A stretch of 34,150 bases of DNA from Pseudomonadota bacterium (GCA_029558635.1 JAKQEE010000067.1:1-34150); one strand, 5' to 3'. Positions 9,367-16,705 are shown, numbered from the stretch's first letter. The notes: generated from the sequence alone by a model not told the origin. Translations and numbers: made by a program.

Positions 9367-10034
9367 TGGACTTGAAAGTTTCATGGGGCGAGTTAAAGTC
9401 TAAGATCGATTCCCTGCCGATACCGTTTTGGGATATTCCGTTTGGAGAGAGCGGTTTTTTTGTGTGGGTGTATCAGGGAATCACTCTCTATTCCACGCCG
9501 GAGGGCGACGACCTCACGGAATACACGAACACGTATCATCCCAACGCCAACAAGGTCGCGTTCATCAACATCGAGAAGGACACCGGGTTACAGCGCATCC
9601 GCCCCCGTGAAGCCGAGGGCAAGCTCTACATCGCCGAGGTCGGATTCACGACAGGAGACGGAAACAGTCTCGATGATGGAGGGGATGGGCACTATTCTCT
9701 GAATTGCCAGACGAGCGGAGTGACAACGGTGGAGTTTGCGCCGAATTACAGTTACTACCTCCGGGGCGGGTTCTTGCAGTTTCTCTCGGATATAGCCACG
9801 GGTCACGAGATCACGGCTGATTTTGTGCTGGCTCCGGGGTCGGCGTATGCGTGGACATTTATTCGCAATCTCCGGTTTTCCCCCCAATTCAAGGTATTCG
9901 ACCGAATCTTCCCGTCGTCGATGACAAAATACTATTCGGCGGCACCAATCCTGAACACGGTCAGGCTCGTTCTTAATCACGATGCCAGCGAGAACCTTCC
10001 CGTAAAATTCTGGCTGGAAATATATCGTCCATAG
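9366..10034 (+). CDS. Virion-region protein of unknown function
   Basis: 222 residues. ATG 9366 overlaps the upstream stop (TGATG), which favours it over ATG 9348, and a GGGAGG lies about 11 bases upstream. The protein is beta-rich with many aromatic residues (GFFVWVYQGITLYSTPEGDD, HYSLNCQTSGVTTVEFAP, SAYAWTFIRNLRFSPQF). No recognised domain, signal peptide or membrane helix. The translational coupling and position suggest a tail or baseplate accessory protein. Confidence 0.65.
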   Translation: MDLKVSWGELKSKIDSLPIPFWDIPFGESGFFVWVYQGITLYSTPEGDDLTEYTNTYHPNANKVAFINIEKDTGLQRIRPREAEGKLYIAEVGFTTGDGNSLDDGGDGHYSLNCQTSGVTTVEFAPNYSYYLRGGFLQFLSDIATGHEITADFVLAPGSAYAWTFIRNLRFSPQFKVFDRIFPSSMTKYYSAAPILNTVRLVLNHDASENLPVKFWLEIYRP

Positions 10035-10046
10035 GGGTAGCGCAGT

Positions 10047-10628
10047 ATGGAAATTACGACAACCTATCGCTATCCAGATGATCTTCTCGCCGGTGACATT
10101 ATCCTTACCTACAAACGTCGTAACCCATTCTCGAAGGCGATCTATTGGTTCGCGACGAGATTTCGTGAAAAAACTGTGACTGAAATCAATCGCCGCGTCA
10201 GCCATGCCGCCGTCAGCATCGGCTACGGGAAAATCGTGGAGTGTTCGTTTCACGGATTGCAGATCGAGGACGCGGTGAAATACAGCACCAAAACGCACGT
10301 CATAACTGTTGGAACCACAGTCACCCCGATAAATCGCGCCGAAATCGCCCGCTATGCCCATGAAAAAGTGGGGAAAATCGGGTATGGGTACTTGACATTG
10401 GCGGCAATAGCAATTAAGAAGATATTCGGACTCGATAAGATCAATGACATCGAGGCCGACGCGCAAGTGTGCATCGAGTTCGTGGTTCAGGCGTACCGTG
10501 ATCTCTACGGCATCGACCTCTGCCCCGGAATCGATAGCTGGTCAGCCGATCCCGTGGACATTATCACGTCACCGGCTCTTTACATACACTTCGTTTACGG
10601 GTGCGAGGACGGCGATGAAGGTGATTGA
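10047..10628 (+). CDS. Permuted papain-fold (NlpC/P60, YiiX-like) cysteine peptidase
   Basis: 193 residues, ATG 10047. The layout matches permuted NlpC/P60-like peptidases: an N-terminal DLLAGDIILTYKR strand, the SHAAVSIGYG motif carrying the catalytic-type H53, a following acidic residue in KIVEC (E65), and the nucleophile-type cysteine late in the chain in AQVCIEFVVQAY (C142). This order (His before Cys) is the mark of the permuted subgroup. Such enzymes cut peptidoglycan peptides or amide bonds. Next to tail-fibre genes, a tail-associated murein hydrolase used during DNA entry is plausible, but a modifying role cannot be excluded. The gene overlaps the next small gene by 14 bases. Confidence 0.75.
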   Translation: MEITTTYRYPDDLLAGDIILTYKRRNPFSKAIYWFATRFREKTVTEINRRVSHAAVSIGYGKIVECSFHGLQIEDAVKYSTKTHVITVGTTVTPINRAEIARYAHEKVGKIGYGYLTLAAIAIKKIFGLDKINDIEADAQVCIEFVVQAYRDLYGIDLCPGIDSWSADPVDIITSPALYIHFVYGCEDGDEGD

Positions 10629-10734
10629 GTTCTGTTATGGTTGCAAAAAACACGTCTACCACTTCCGCATCGAAAACAACGCCCTCATGTGCGAGTGTTG
10701 TGGTCGGATAGCTGGTTATGGTGGAAACGTATGA
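10615..10734 (+). CDS. Tiny four-cysteine (zinc-ribbon-like) protein
   Basis: 39 residues from ATG 10615, overlapping the upstream peptidase gene by 14 bases and the next gene by 4 (ATGA). Two Cys pairs, CYGC near residue 7 and CECC near residue 27, could form one zinc knuckle. It is short, but the coupled overlaps on both sides and the Cys spacing support a real gene. Function unknown; perhaps a small protein-interaction module. Confidence 0.55.
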   Translation: MKVIEFCYGCKKHVYHFRIENNALMCECCGRIAGYGGNV

Positions 10735-11033
10735 AGATATTCTCGCCGGGGTCGATGGTACGGCTGTGGATTCTGTATCAGGAGAACGGAGTTGCCGTTT
10801 CCGGGTTGACCAACCTCACGGTAACGGGGATAGACAATGCCGGGAATACTGTTCTCGCCGAGCAACAGCTTACGGAGGTCGCGGGAACAGGGGAATACTT
10901 TTACAACTGGAATACTGCCGGTATAGCTCTGGAGACGGTTGTCCGGGTTTTTTATAGGATGGATGATGATGTTCTATATGATGAGGAATATTTGATTGAG
11001 AATATAGAGGATGACGACGGACGTGCATTTTAA
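10731..11033 (+). CDS. Small beta-sandwich module protein (family member 1 in this window)
   Basis: 100 residues; ATG 10731 overlaps the preceding stop. It has the same module pattern as the N-terminus of the 11060 gene and the 12544 and 13415 genes: an opening PG/KQG turn, two strands around GLTNLTVTGID.AGN, a G.G.YFYNWNTAG.AL segment and a final strand. These resemble the Ig-like or BppU-type beta-sandwich modules found in baseplate and tail-fibre adaptor proteins. Role as a small structural or adaptor protein is inferred. Confidence 0.65.
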   Translation: MKIFSPGSMVRLWILYQENGVAVSGLTNLTVTGIDNAGNTVLAEQQLTEVAGTGEYFYNWNTAGIALETVVRVFYRMDDDVLYDEEYLIENIEDDDGRAF

Positions 11034-11059
11034 TCGGATTAATCGGAGGTCCATAGGAC

Positions 11060-12397
11060 ATGGCGGCATCAGCTTTCATAATCGTTAAACAGGGAGACGT
11101 GTATCGGCTCTCTTATTACGCAAAAAACGGGGCAACGGGCCTTACCGACATTACGGCGAAGGTTCGGAACCCATCAGGGGCGGGAACCACGATCTCGTGG
11201 AACGGAACCGACCCGACGGCTGGCTTCTGCGAGATGGGGGATGGTTGGTACTATCACGACTGGAACAGCACCGGGAAAGCCCTCGGGGTGTGGCATTTCA
11301 TCGTGGAATCGACATCAAAACCGGCGGCGGCACCGGCGAGGATTGCTGTCGTTGACGGCGACAGCCTCGACGACACCCCGTTCGAGAAGCTGGACACGAT
11401 GCTCGACACCGCTCTCTCCGAACTCCAAAACGCTACCTATGGCCTGTCGGCCCTCGAACAGCGTTTTGATGGCGTAGAGGGTTCCGGTTTCTCGTCCTCT
11501 GATTCGCTGTATGCGATCAAGGACTATTTGGTCAACACCATCTACGGTGCGATTACGGCCATCAAAAACAACGTCGATTCTGCGGTTGCGATCCCGGATG
11601 TGGTGCTTATCCCCGACACGGGTTCGGTTACGCGCCGGATCAACATGGACGTGTATAATTCCAGCGGAGGCATGGAAGACCCTGACGACAATCAGATTCA
11701 GGTGAAAATCTATGATCCTGCCGGAACCGATGTGACGACAACGTATCTGTCAGGCACGGAGCCGATTTACATGACGCGAGATGGTGTTGGTCAATACCAT
11801 ATCGACTTCACCGTCGCAAGCACAGCGACTCCGACGGAACTCACGTTTAAGTTCTCGTACCTCGAAGGCACGGTCGCGAAGGTTCGTCACGAGATCACGC
11901 GCCTCGCCACATCAGACGAGGACATCACATCGAAGCTCAACTCCATCGAAACTAAAGTCACAGACCTTCAAGGCACGGGATTCGTGTCAGCGAATGATAG
12001 CAATAAGGCCATCTCCGTCGCTGTCGCTGGTCTCGGGACGAAAATCGACGGCTATCTCGCTGATGGCGGAACGATTGAAGCCCTGATCGATGACATCGAA
12101 AGCATCCTCAATAGCGATGTCAAAGGTACTGGCTTTGCTTCGGCGACCGACTCGCTACACGCGATTCGTGCCGCGATGGACGGCTATCTCGCTAATGGTG
12201 GAACCATCGATGTTCTGATCGATTCCATTATCACGGATGTTTCCGGCCTGAAGGGAACCGGCTACGATGAAGGCGTGGACTCGCTGAAAAAGATCAGCGA
12301 CCGACTGCAAGCAGTACAGGGTGCGGGATGGGATGCTGGAACCGACACTCTCGAAAAGATCAGCGATTACGTGCAACCGGGCGGCATCGCGTTCTAG
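11060..12397 (+). CDS. Multi-module tail/baseplate-type protein with GTGF repeats
   Basis: 445 residues, ATG 11060 with GGAGG at 11045-11049. Residues 8-100 form the shared beta-sandwich module (VKQGDVYRLSYYAKNG, then GWYYHDWNSTGKALGVWHF). A second beta domain spans about 175-290. Five copies of a short motif of the form G(T/S)GF....DSL..I occur near residues 141, 304, 355, 398 and 420, the last three close together. This repeat type is widespread in phage tail proteins and probably forms a helical or trimeric spacer. Some repeat units carry near-identical DGYLA(D/N)GGTI blocks, suggesting internal duplication. No enzymatic motif. Confidence 0.7.
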   Translation: MAASAFIIVKQGDVYRLSYYAKNGATGLTDITAKVRNPSGAGTTISWNGTDPTAGFCEMGDGWYYHDWNSTGKALGVWHFIVESTSKPAAAPARIAVVDGDSLDDTPFEKLDTMLDTALSELQNATYGLSALEQRFDGVEGSGFSSSDSLYAIKDYLVNTIYGAITAIKNNVDSAVAIPDVVLIPDTGSVTRRINMDVYNSSGGMEDPDDNQIQVKIYDPAGTDVTTTYLSGTEPIYMTRDGVGQYHIDFTVASTATPTELTFKFSYLEGTVAKVRHEITRLATSDEDITSKLNSIETKVTDLQGTGFVSANDSNKAISVAVAGLGTKIDGYLADGGTIEALIDDIESILNSDVKGTGFASATDSLHAIRAAMDGYLANGGTIDVLIDSIITDVSGLKGTGYDEGVDSLKKISDRLQAVQGAGWDAGTDTLEKISDYVQPGGIAF

Positions 12398-12543
12398 GTT
12401 TTTGGTTTTGATCCGGTGGCAGGGATTCCATCGGTGAGAATAGGAAGAATGGTTTGTGGTGGCTTTTAGAGAGCGGCGGCGGCTGTTGGGGCGCGAGAAC
12501 CCCGGCAGTCGTCGTCCACAACCGTTAGATGGAGATTTTGAAT
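12398..12543 (+). other. Intergenic leader with one hairpin
   Basis: 146 bases without a convincing ORF. A hairpin with a 9-bp stem (12483-12491 pairing with 12500-12508, two G-U pairs, 8-base loop) lies shortly before the next gene. No U-run follows it, so it is not a classical terminator. A GGAG at about 12531 serves the ATG at 12544. Confidence 0.4.
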
Positions 12544-13110
12544 ATGCCCGTAATCGGGAAACCGTTCGCGATCTACTACACCGCTCTCGGTCGGGCGACC
12601 GGACTTGTGGATGTCCGCATGGTTGTCTACAAGCCGAACCGGGTCAAGCTCGGTGTCTACAACCTCTCCGAGTTGAATTTCGGGGACGGCAAGGGCGTTT
12701 ACTATCACGATTTCATTGACGCGGACATCGAGGGTACATACCTTTTTGTTATCAATAGTGCGACGAAACCGAAATGGGATGCTCGTCAGGCATATTTCCA
12801 AAATCCACTATCGGGAACGGTGTGGACTGATGATGAGAAGCGACAAATTAGGGATGCGCTCGGTGTTGACGGGGAAAAGCTGTCGTCAACTGGCGGCAAG
12901 GTGCAGGATATTGTTGCGGCGACGACAGCGATTATCGGGGACACCACGTTCCTTCGGGACATGGAGGGCGGAAAATGGGAGTTGTCGCTCCCGAACGACC
13001 TCAAATTCTACAAGAGTGATAACACAACGCTGGTGGCGCATTTTAAGTGCTACAACGATACCGGACTCCCCGCTATCGACAACGTGACGCGGGTAGAAAG
13101 GTTCGCATGA
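12544..13110 (+). CDS. Beta-sandwich module virion-region protein
   Basis: 188 residues. ATG 12544 is preferred to ATG 12529 because GGAG (12531-12534) is correctly spaced for it. Residues 1-90 repeat the shared module (GKPFAIYYTALGRATGLVDVRM, then GVYYHDFIDADIEGTYLF). The remainder holds a short helical linker (DDEKRQIRDALG) and a C-terminal beta segment (LKFYKSDNTTLVAHFKCYND). The gene overlaps the next by 4 bases. Likely a structural or adaptor protein of the tail; inferred. Confidence 0.65.
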   Translation: MPVIGKPFAIYYTALGRATGLVDVRMVVYKPNRVKLGVYNLSELNFGDGKGVYYHDFIDADIEGTYLFVINSATKPKWDARQAYFQNPLSGTVWTDDEKRQIRDALGVDGEKLSSTGGKVQDIVAATTAIIGDTTFLRDMEGGKWELSLPNDLKFYKSDNTTLVAHFKCYNDTGLPAIDNVTRVERFA

Positions 13111-13271
13111 GGCGGCATTTTATTAGCGTTCGCGGGAAGGGGCTTCGCAATAGATTTATGACTCGCGGACTCGGGCTGGCTCTGGTGTACCGGATTCGCG
13201 CCGAGGTTTTGCGGTTGCGGTCACGGTTGGGAACGGTGACGACATTGTTTTCGAGGATATACAATGGCTGA
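13107..13271 (+). CDS. Small basic protein, unknown
   Basis: 54 residues starting at ATG 13107 within an ATGA overlap. Very Arg-rich (MRRHFISVRGKGLRNRF...). No domain recognised. The coupled overlaps at both ends (8 bases into the next gene) support translation, but the composition is also what an accidental frame in GC-rich DNA would give, so confidence is limited. Confidence 0.4.
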   Translation: MRRHFISVRGKGLRNRFMTRGLGLALVYRIRAEVLRLRSRLGTVTTLFSRIYNG

Positions 13272-13413
13272 TTCGGCAGAGGTGCTTCGACTAAAAAGCA
13301 CGATTGAGATTGATGCGACATTGGCATCCGTGGTTGTGCAGTCGCTCGATATTAAGTCGGCAATGAAGCCCGTCGGGATTCTGGTGTCTCGGCTACATTT
13401 GGAGTGGATATAA
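13264..13413 (+). CDS. Small virion-region protein, unknown
   Basis: 49 residues from ATG 13264. The sequence EVLRLKSTIEIDATLASVVV is strand-rich and non-repetitive and reads like a genuine small beta protein. It ends one base before the ATG of the next gene. Too short for the usual size filters; function unknown. Confidence 0.5.
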   Translation: MADSAEVLRLKSTIEIDATLASVVVQSLDIKSAMKPVGILVSRLHLEWI

Positions 13414-13414
13414 A

Positions 13415-13699
13415 ATGGCTGGAAAAATGTATGTCGGAGATGTTGGGACGGTCATCTATGTCGATTGTGGCGTGTCGATAGCGACCGCAACAGATGTCCG
13501 TCTTAAAATCAAAAAACCGGATCGAACCGAACATGAATGGGTTGGCGTAATTTACAACGACAGGTTTGTGAAATACGTCGTCATCGCCGGTGACTTCGAC
13601 CAAAAGGGGAAATACTACCTTCAAGCGCACGTCCAGACTCCGACATGGGTGGGGTCTGGTGAAACTACTACCTTCACGGTCTACGATGAATACAAGTAG
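13415..13699 (+). CDS. Small beta-sandwich module protein
   Basis: 94 residues, ATG 13415. It is a stand-alone version of the beta module seen at 10731, 11060 and 12544: VGDVGTVIYVDCGVSIATATDVRLKIKKPD, then a GKYYLQAHVQTPTWVGSGETTTFTVYDE ending. It is the last gene of the virion module before the lysis-like genes. Role probably structural; inferred from family resemblance within the window. Confidence 0.65.
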   Translation: MAGKMYVGDVGTVIYVDCGVSIATATDVRLKIKKPDRTEHEWVGVIYNDRFVKYVVIAGDFDQKGKYYLQAHVQTPTWVGSGETTTFTVYDEYK

Positions 13700-13760
13700 G
13701 CCGAAAATCGAGATACGTCAGAGGCGGCAACGGTATGACCGTTAAGGAACTCACACAATC

Positions 13761-14207
13761 ATGGCACAACCAGAACCAATCTCAACTTCCGTCGTTCTCA
13801 ATGCGCTTCGTGAACTGTCTGCATTGGTTACTCCGATTATTGGCGGTGCTGTTGCTCTTATCGTCTATATCTGGAATAGTCGCAATCGTGAGATAGCGAG
13901 ACTGGCGAAGGATGCTCTCGACTCGATCAAACAGGAGAGAGACGACCGGGAAAAGGCCGATGTCGGCATCGTGAAGCTCATTGAAGACCTTGACCATGAT
14001 TTTCGCGCCGGACGGAAGGAGGTTATCGAGACTTTCCGAGACGGCATACGAGAAGAAAGGCAGTTTCGCACCGATGTCTTAAAGCACCACGACGAGTCGA
14101 TCAAGGAATTGTATAATCGCGTCAATGGCTTATCTCGTGAGGCGGAGGGTCTTTCAAGGGACATCAAGAACGTGGAAAAAATTTGCGAGAAGAGTCACCG
14201 GGGGTAG
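13761..14207 (+). CDS. Membrane-anchored coiled-coil protein, lysis-region
   Basis: 148 residues. Residues about 14-39 (ALRELSALVTPIIGGAVALIVYIW) form one hydrophobic segment. The rest is a charged, mostly helical coiled-coil-like tail ending in KNVEKICEKSHRG. This layout resembles small phage membrane proteins near holins (hemolysin XhlA-like proteins have the reverse order). It precedes a peptidase and several small membrane proteins, so a lysis-accessory role is plausible but unproven. The ATG at 13761 has a weak AAGGA upstream; another ORF (13735-13896) overlaps the start in a different frame. Confidence 0.6.
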   Translation: MAQPEPISTSVVLNALRELSALVTPIIGGAVALIVYIWNSRNREIARLAKDALDSIKQERDDREKADVGIVKLIEDLDHDFRAGRKEVIETFRDGIREERQFRTDVLKHHDESIKELYNRVNGLSREAEGLSRDIKNVEKICEKSHRG

Positions 14208-14210
14208 GAT

Positions 14211-14735
14211 ATGCCAATAAATGACACCATCCAGTACGTGAATCAGTATCACGATGTCCGTGATTTACCGGAAACGCCACAAGTCGAAGGAACGAGAACG
14301 TGCAATGTCTCATGTGTGGCGATGATAACCGGCGAGGATGTCAATGATGTGTTGCAGAATATCGGAATATCCGGTGATCGTTTCCAATGGGAAGAAACAT
14401 TAGTTGCATATCTTCGGAACACGGGTCGGGTTTGCGCCGCCGTTGGCAAGTCAGCGTACCCGAACAAGCGACAGCCCGACGACGCCGACTTAAAGGCGTA
14501 CCGTGCCGCAATCGACGCCGGTGCCGTGATCCTATACCATAAATACGGTCATTATCAATTACTCGTTGGGTATGAGTACACGGGGAGCGCATACATCTAT
14601 ATCTTCAATGACCCCGCCGGAGATCGCCGTCTTCCGCAGTACAAGCGGATTCGGGAGAGCGGACACCTTGTCCCCTATACCGAGGATATGGTGAAGTCAG
14701 AACACATCTACGGGCAATGTTGGGCGGTCGCGTGA
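14211..14735 (+). CDS. C39-like cysteine peptidase, candidate endolysin
   Basis: 174 residues, ATG 14211, four bases after the upstream stop. The C39-like pattern is visible: a Cys motif RTCNVSCVAMIT, with C31 seven residues before M38 as in the family's CGPxxxxM block; then GHYQLLVGY with H114; then IFNDPAGD with D134, giving a Cys-His-Asp triad. The Gly-Pro normally after the cysteine is replaced by Asn-Val. Family members process peptides or cleave peptidoglycan cross-bridges. Placed just before small membrane proteins and a spanin-like pair, it is the best endolysin candidate here. Confidence 0.65.
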   Translation: MPINDTIQYVNQYHDVRDLPETPQVEGTRTCNVSCVAMITGEDVNDVLQNIGISGDRFQWEETLVAYLRNTGRVCAAVGKSAYPNKRQPDDADLKAYRAAIDAGAVILYHKYGHYQLLVGYEYTGSAYIYIFNDPAGDRRLPQYKRIRESGHLVPYTEDMVKSEHIYGQCWAVA

Positions 14736-14992
14736 TGGTTAAGAAGAAGACGGACGCTCCGACCCCCGCAGACTGGAAATCGATGCTTGTGTGGGCCGTC
14801 GTGAATCATCTGTGGAAAATCCTCGCCTTCGTTTCCGTTGTCGTCTTATCCGTCATCGCCCTCAATCTGTCGTGTCGGGTGTCTCGGGATCGCGAGGGCA
14901 AGCTCCGACTCGAACAGATCAATGTGAAGCCCGCGAAAGTAAAGATCGGCGATACTGAAATCCATGCGACAGCGGAGGGAAAGAAGCGATGA
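14735..14992 (+). CDS. Small single-pass membrane protein, lysis region
   Basis: 85 residues; ATG 14735 overlaps the peptidase stop by one base (TGATG), which favours it over ATG 14717. One transmembrane segment (ILAFVSVVVLSVIALNLSC, about residues 29-47) is followed by a charged periplasmic or cytosolic tail. An LSC follows the segment, but far from the N-terminus, so it is not a classical lipobox. Possible holin, antiholin or lysis accessory. Confidence 0.6.
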   Translation: MVKKKTDAPTPADWKSMLVWAVVNHLWKILAFVSVVVLSVIALNLSCRVSRDREGKLRLEQINVKPAKVKIGDTEIHATAEGKKR

Positions 14993-15315
14993 AGAAGATA
15001 CTGCGCGGTTTCGGAAGGATCATAAAGTCTTTTTTTTACAGCGGAGATCACTTTCAGCCGGTCTACGCATACACGGCAATTTTCCTCGGTCAGATCGTGT
15101 GGCTGATCCAGTTGAAGATCGCGGGGTCTCCCCATGTCAGCGATGCCCTCGTTCTAGGGATGTTTGGGGGCATCCTCGGCCTTCTCGCGGTCTATAACTG
15201 GTACAAGAAGGGCCAAAATGGGGCCGGAACCCACGAAAAGGCCGCACCAGACGCGCCTAGAGCCACGGAGACGGGCGCAGACGGGAAAAAGGGTGATACC
15301 CTTCACGAGAGCTAA
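14989..15315 (+). CDS. Holin-like two-segment membrane protein
   Basis: 108 residues starting in an ATGA overlap at 14989. Two hydrophobic stretches are visible: YAYTAIFLGQIVWLIQLKIAG (about 26-46) and SDALVLGMFGGILGLLAVYNW (about 51-71). They are followed by a hydrophilic, charged tail (KKGQNGAGTHEKAAPDAPRA...). Two membrane segments plus a charged C-terminus and position after the peptidase gene match the class II holin layout. No homologue recognised from sequence alone. Confidence 0.6.
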   Translation: MKKILRGFGRIIKSFFYSGDHFQPVYAYTAIFLGQIVWLIQLKIAGSPHVSDALVLGMFGGILGLLAVYNWYKKGQNGAGTHEKAAPDAPRATETGADGKKGDTLHES

Positions 15316-15329
15316 AACGGGGGTCTGAA

Positions 15330-15566
15330 ATGGCGATTTTGAAGAAAATGTGGGAAGCGGCCCTCTATCTGTTCGGGTTCGTCGTTATCGTGGTGCTGAT
15401 GGCGACAGGCGCATATTTCGCGCTTGGACTCCACAACCGGAAGAAGGAGAAAAAAGATGATGCGACTGTCGATGTTCGCAATCCCGATGCTGGCCCTGAT
15501 GCTGACCATGCCCGCGTCATCCGCGACGCCGCCGAGCGATTGCTTCGGAAAACGGGTCACGGCTAG
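15330..15566 (+). CDS. Small membrane protein, candidate inner-membrane spanin
   Basis: 78 residues, ATG 15330. A single N-terminal membrane segment (LYLFGFVVIVVLMATGAYFAL) is followed by a highly charged helical tail (HNRKKEKKDDATVDVRNPDAG, HARVIRDAAERLLRKTG). The next gene starts inside this one in another frame (overlap 15457-15566), as in nested Rz/Rz1 spanin pairs. The periplasmic part is shorter than in lambda Rz. Assignment is structural inference. Confidence 0.55.
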   Translation: MAILKKMWEAALYLFGFVVIVVLMATGAYFALGLHNRKKEKKDDATVDVRNPDAGPDADHARVIRDAAERLLRKTGHG

Positions 15567-15906
15567 GGAGATGCCCGCCTACATCCCCGCGAGTGACCGC
15601 GAAGATTTCGTGGTGATGTGGAACGCGGCCCTCGAATATGCCGATGTCCTCGCGGCCCAATATTCCATCGATGGCGTGAGGGTCGCCGACGAGACGCTGT
15701 TCGTGACAATCAGCCGGTGCGCAGTCAAAGGCGAAATCAGGATCGGGAAGATCGCCGGTCTTCGTGGGGCGACCATAAAATCCAACGTCGTCTATCTGCA
15801 AATCATTGAGCCATCCCCCGGAGTGTCAAAGTGGTGGTGGGGGATCGGCGGCTTTGCCTCGGGAGTTGTGTCGGCACTCGTGCTGGTTCTCGTTATCGCG
15901 TTATAG
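15457..15906 (+). CDS. Exported protein with C-terminal membrane anchor, spanin-like partner
   Basis: 149 residues from ATG 15457 (a second ATG at 15460); AAGGAG sits eight bases upstream, inside the preceding gene. It has an N-terminal signal peptide (LSMFAIPMLALMLTMPASSA, likely cut after A-S-S-A) and a C-terminal hydrophobic helix (GIGGFASGVVSALVLVLVIAL). A signal at one end and an anchor at the other resembles unimolecular spanins, but no lipobox Cys is present (the first Cys, residue 29, follows PSD). Last gene before the terminator at 15956. Could also be an unrelated envelope protein. Confidence 0.6.
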   Translation: MMRLSMFAIPMLALMLTMPASSATPPSDCFGKRVTAREMPAYIPASDREDFVVMWNAALEYADVLAAQYSIDGVRVADETLFVTISRCAVKGEIRIGKIAGLRGATIKSNVVYLQIIEPSPGVSKWWWGIGGFASGVVSALVLVLVIAL

Positions 15907-15918
15907 TTCTCTTCCAAA

Positions 15919-15962
15919 ATATTCCGCTATGTTGCCCCCGATATTCCGCTATGTTGCCCCCG
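15919..15962 (+). repeat. Perfect 22-bp tandem duplication beside the terminator
   Basis: Two adjoining identical 22-base units (15919-15940 and 15941-15962), each beginning ATATTCCGCTATG and ending CCCCCG. The second unit supplies the left arm of the terminator hairpin, so the duplication may have copied a terminator half. No coding role. Confidence 0.85.
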
Positions 15963-15985
15963 ATCCTCTCGGGGGCTTTTTTTTT
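15956..15985 (+). terminator. Strong intrinsic terminator
   Basis: An 8-bp GC-rich stem (15956-15963 pairing with 15969-15976), a 5-base loop, then nine T residues. It closes the virion and lysis transcript right after the last lysis-like gene. A very AT-rich stretch follows up to the next promoter. Confidence 0.9.
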
Positions 15986-16048
15986 GTGCTGGTGGTAGTA
16001 TTTTTTTTTATAATTATGAATTTTTTTATAAAAAATTACACTTTTTTG

Positions 16049-16077
16049 TTGACGCTCGATCTATTTGTTAGTACTAT
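16049..16077 (+). promoter_or_regulatory. Promoter A (TTGACG-17-TACTAT)
   Basis: The -35 element TTGACG (16049-16054) and -10-like TACTAT (16072-16077) are 17 bases apart, downstream of an AT-rich tract that could act as an UP element. The segment ACACTTTTTTGTTGAC recurs almost unchanged before the promoter at 19949, and both have TAGTAC at the -10 edge. It is placed to drive the small-gene operon from 16138. Confidence 0.7.
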
Positions 16078-16087
16078 TATATTGGGG

Positions 16088-16112
16088 GGATCGGGGAATC
16101 TACACCCGATCC
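16088..16112 (+). promoter_or_regulatory. 5' leader hairpin of the small-gene operon
   Basis: A perfect 8-bp stem (GGATCGGG at 16088-16095 with CCCGATCC at 16105-16112) with a 9-base loop. It would sit at or very near the 5' end of the transcript from promoter A, just ahead of an AAAATCAGGAG ribosome-binding segment. It may protect the mRNA end or serve as an operator. Confidence 0.55.
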
Positions 16113-16137
16113 AAAAATCAAAATCAGGAGACTCACA

Positions 16138-16383
16138 ATGAAGATCAAAAAGATCAGCCGCACCAGCTATGCCCAAATCGTAAAGCACAACGACGAAACC
16201 GCCGCTGTCCTGAAACGGCTCGCCGAAACCTTCCAAGCGTGGGGGATGACGGACGCCCGGATCAAGACCGACGAGAAACGGTTTCGCGTGGAGATGCGCC
16301 AGCGCAGACTCTACGAGCGCACGGTCGAGATGGTCGTCCCGACCCACGAACTCATGGACTTGCTTCCGGTGGTGGTGCAGTAA
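16138..16383 (+). CDS. Small early-region protein, unknown
   Basis: 81 residues from ATG 16138 behind AAAATCAGGAG. First gene of the operon under promoter A. Two helices seem likely (HNDETAAVLKRLAETFQAWG) followed by a strand-rich end. Charged and soluble; no domain recognised. First-gene position in an early-type operon suggests a host-takeover or regulatory protein, which is inference only. Confidence 0.65.
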   Translation: MKIKKISRTSYAQIVKHNDETAAVLKRLAETFQAWGMTDARIKTDEKRFRVEMRQRRLYERTVEMVVPTHELMDLLPVVVQ

Positions 16384-16408
16384 ACAACAAGAATCAGGAG
16401 GGACTATC

Positions 16409-16687
16409 ATGTCAAAACTCCATTATCAAGCGCACGTTCTCGCGGAAACATGGGTGGATGATTATGAGAAAGGCGAAACCAACGAGTGCGGTACATCGTG
16501 GTCTTTGACGATAACCGCGCCGAATCTTCCAGAGCTATTCGCGAGGATGGAGCGAGAGCTAACCATCGAAACAGATGAGCTTCGAGTGGAAAACGTCAAT
16601 GATTATGGGTATGCAACGGAATTATGGGGGTCGTGTTTGCATGATGACCAGAATTACCGGGCAACTCCGGGTCAGATCGAACGCTGA
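16409..16687 (+). CDS. Small early-region protein, unknown
   Basis: 92 residues, ATG 16409 with GAATCAGGAGG eight to ten bases upstream, the same leader style as its neighbours. Acidic, soluble (HVLAETWVDDYEKGETNECG, ARMERELTIETDELRVENVND). No recognised domain. Unlike the following genes, it has no hairpin in its leader. Confidence 0.65.
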   Translation: MSKLHYQAHVLAETWVDDYEKGETNECGTSWSLTITAPNLPELFARMERELTIETDELRVENVNDYGYATELWGSCLHDDQNYRATPGQIER

Positions 16688-16705
16688 AAGAAGGGGGAGT
16701 TGAAG

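Noticed and set aside
9588..10466. 292-codon ORF on the minus strand
   Set aside because: It is antisense to two coupled + strand genes, one with a recognisable peptidase motif. No minus-strand gene is supported anywhere in the window.
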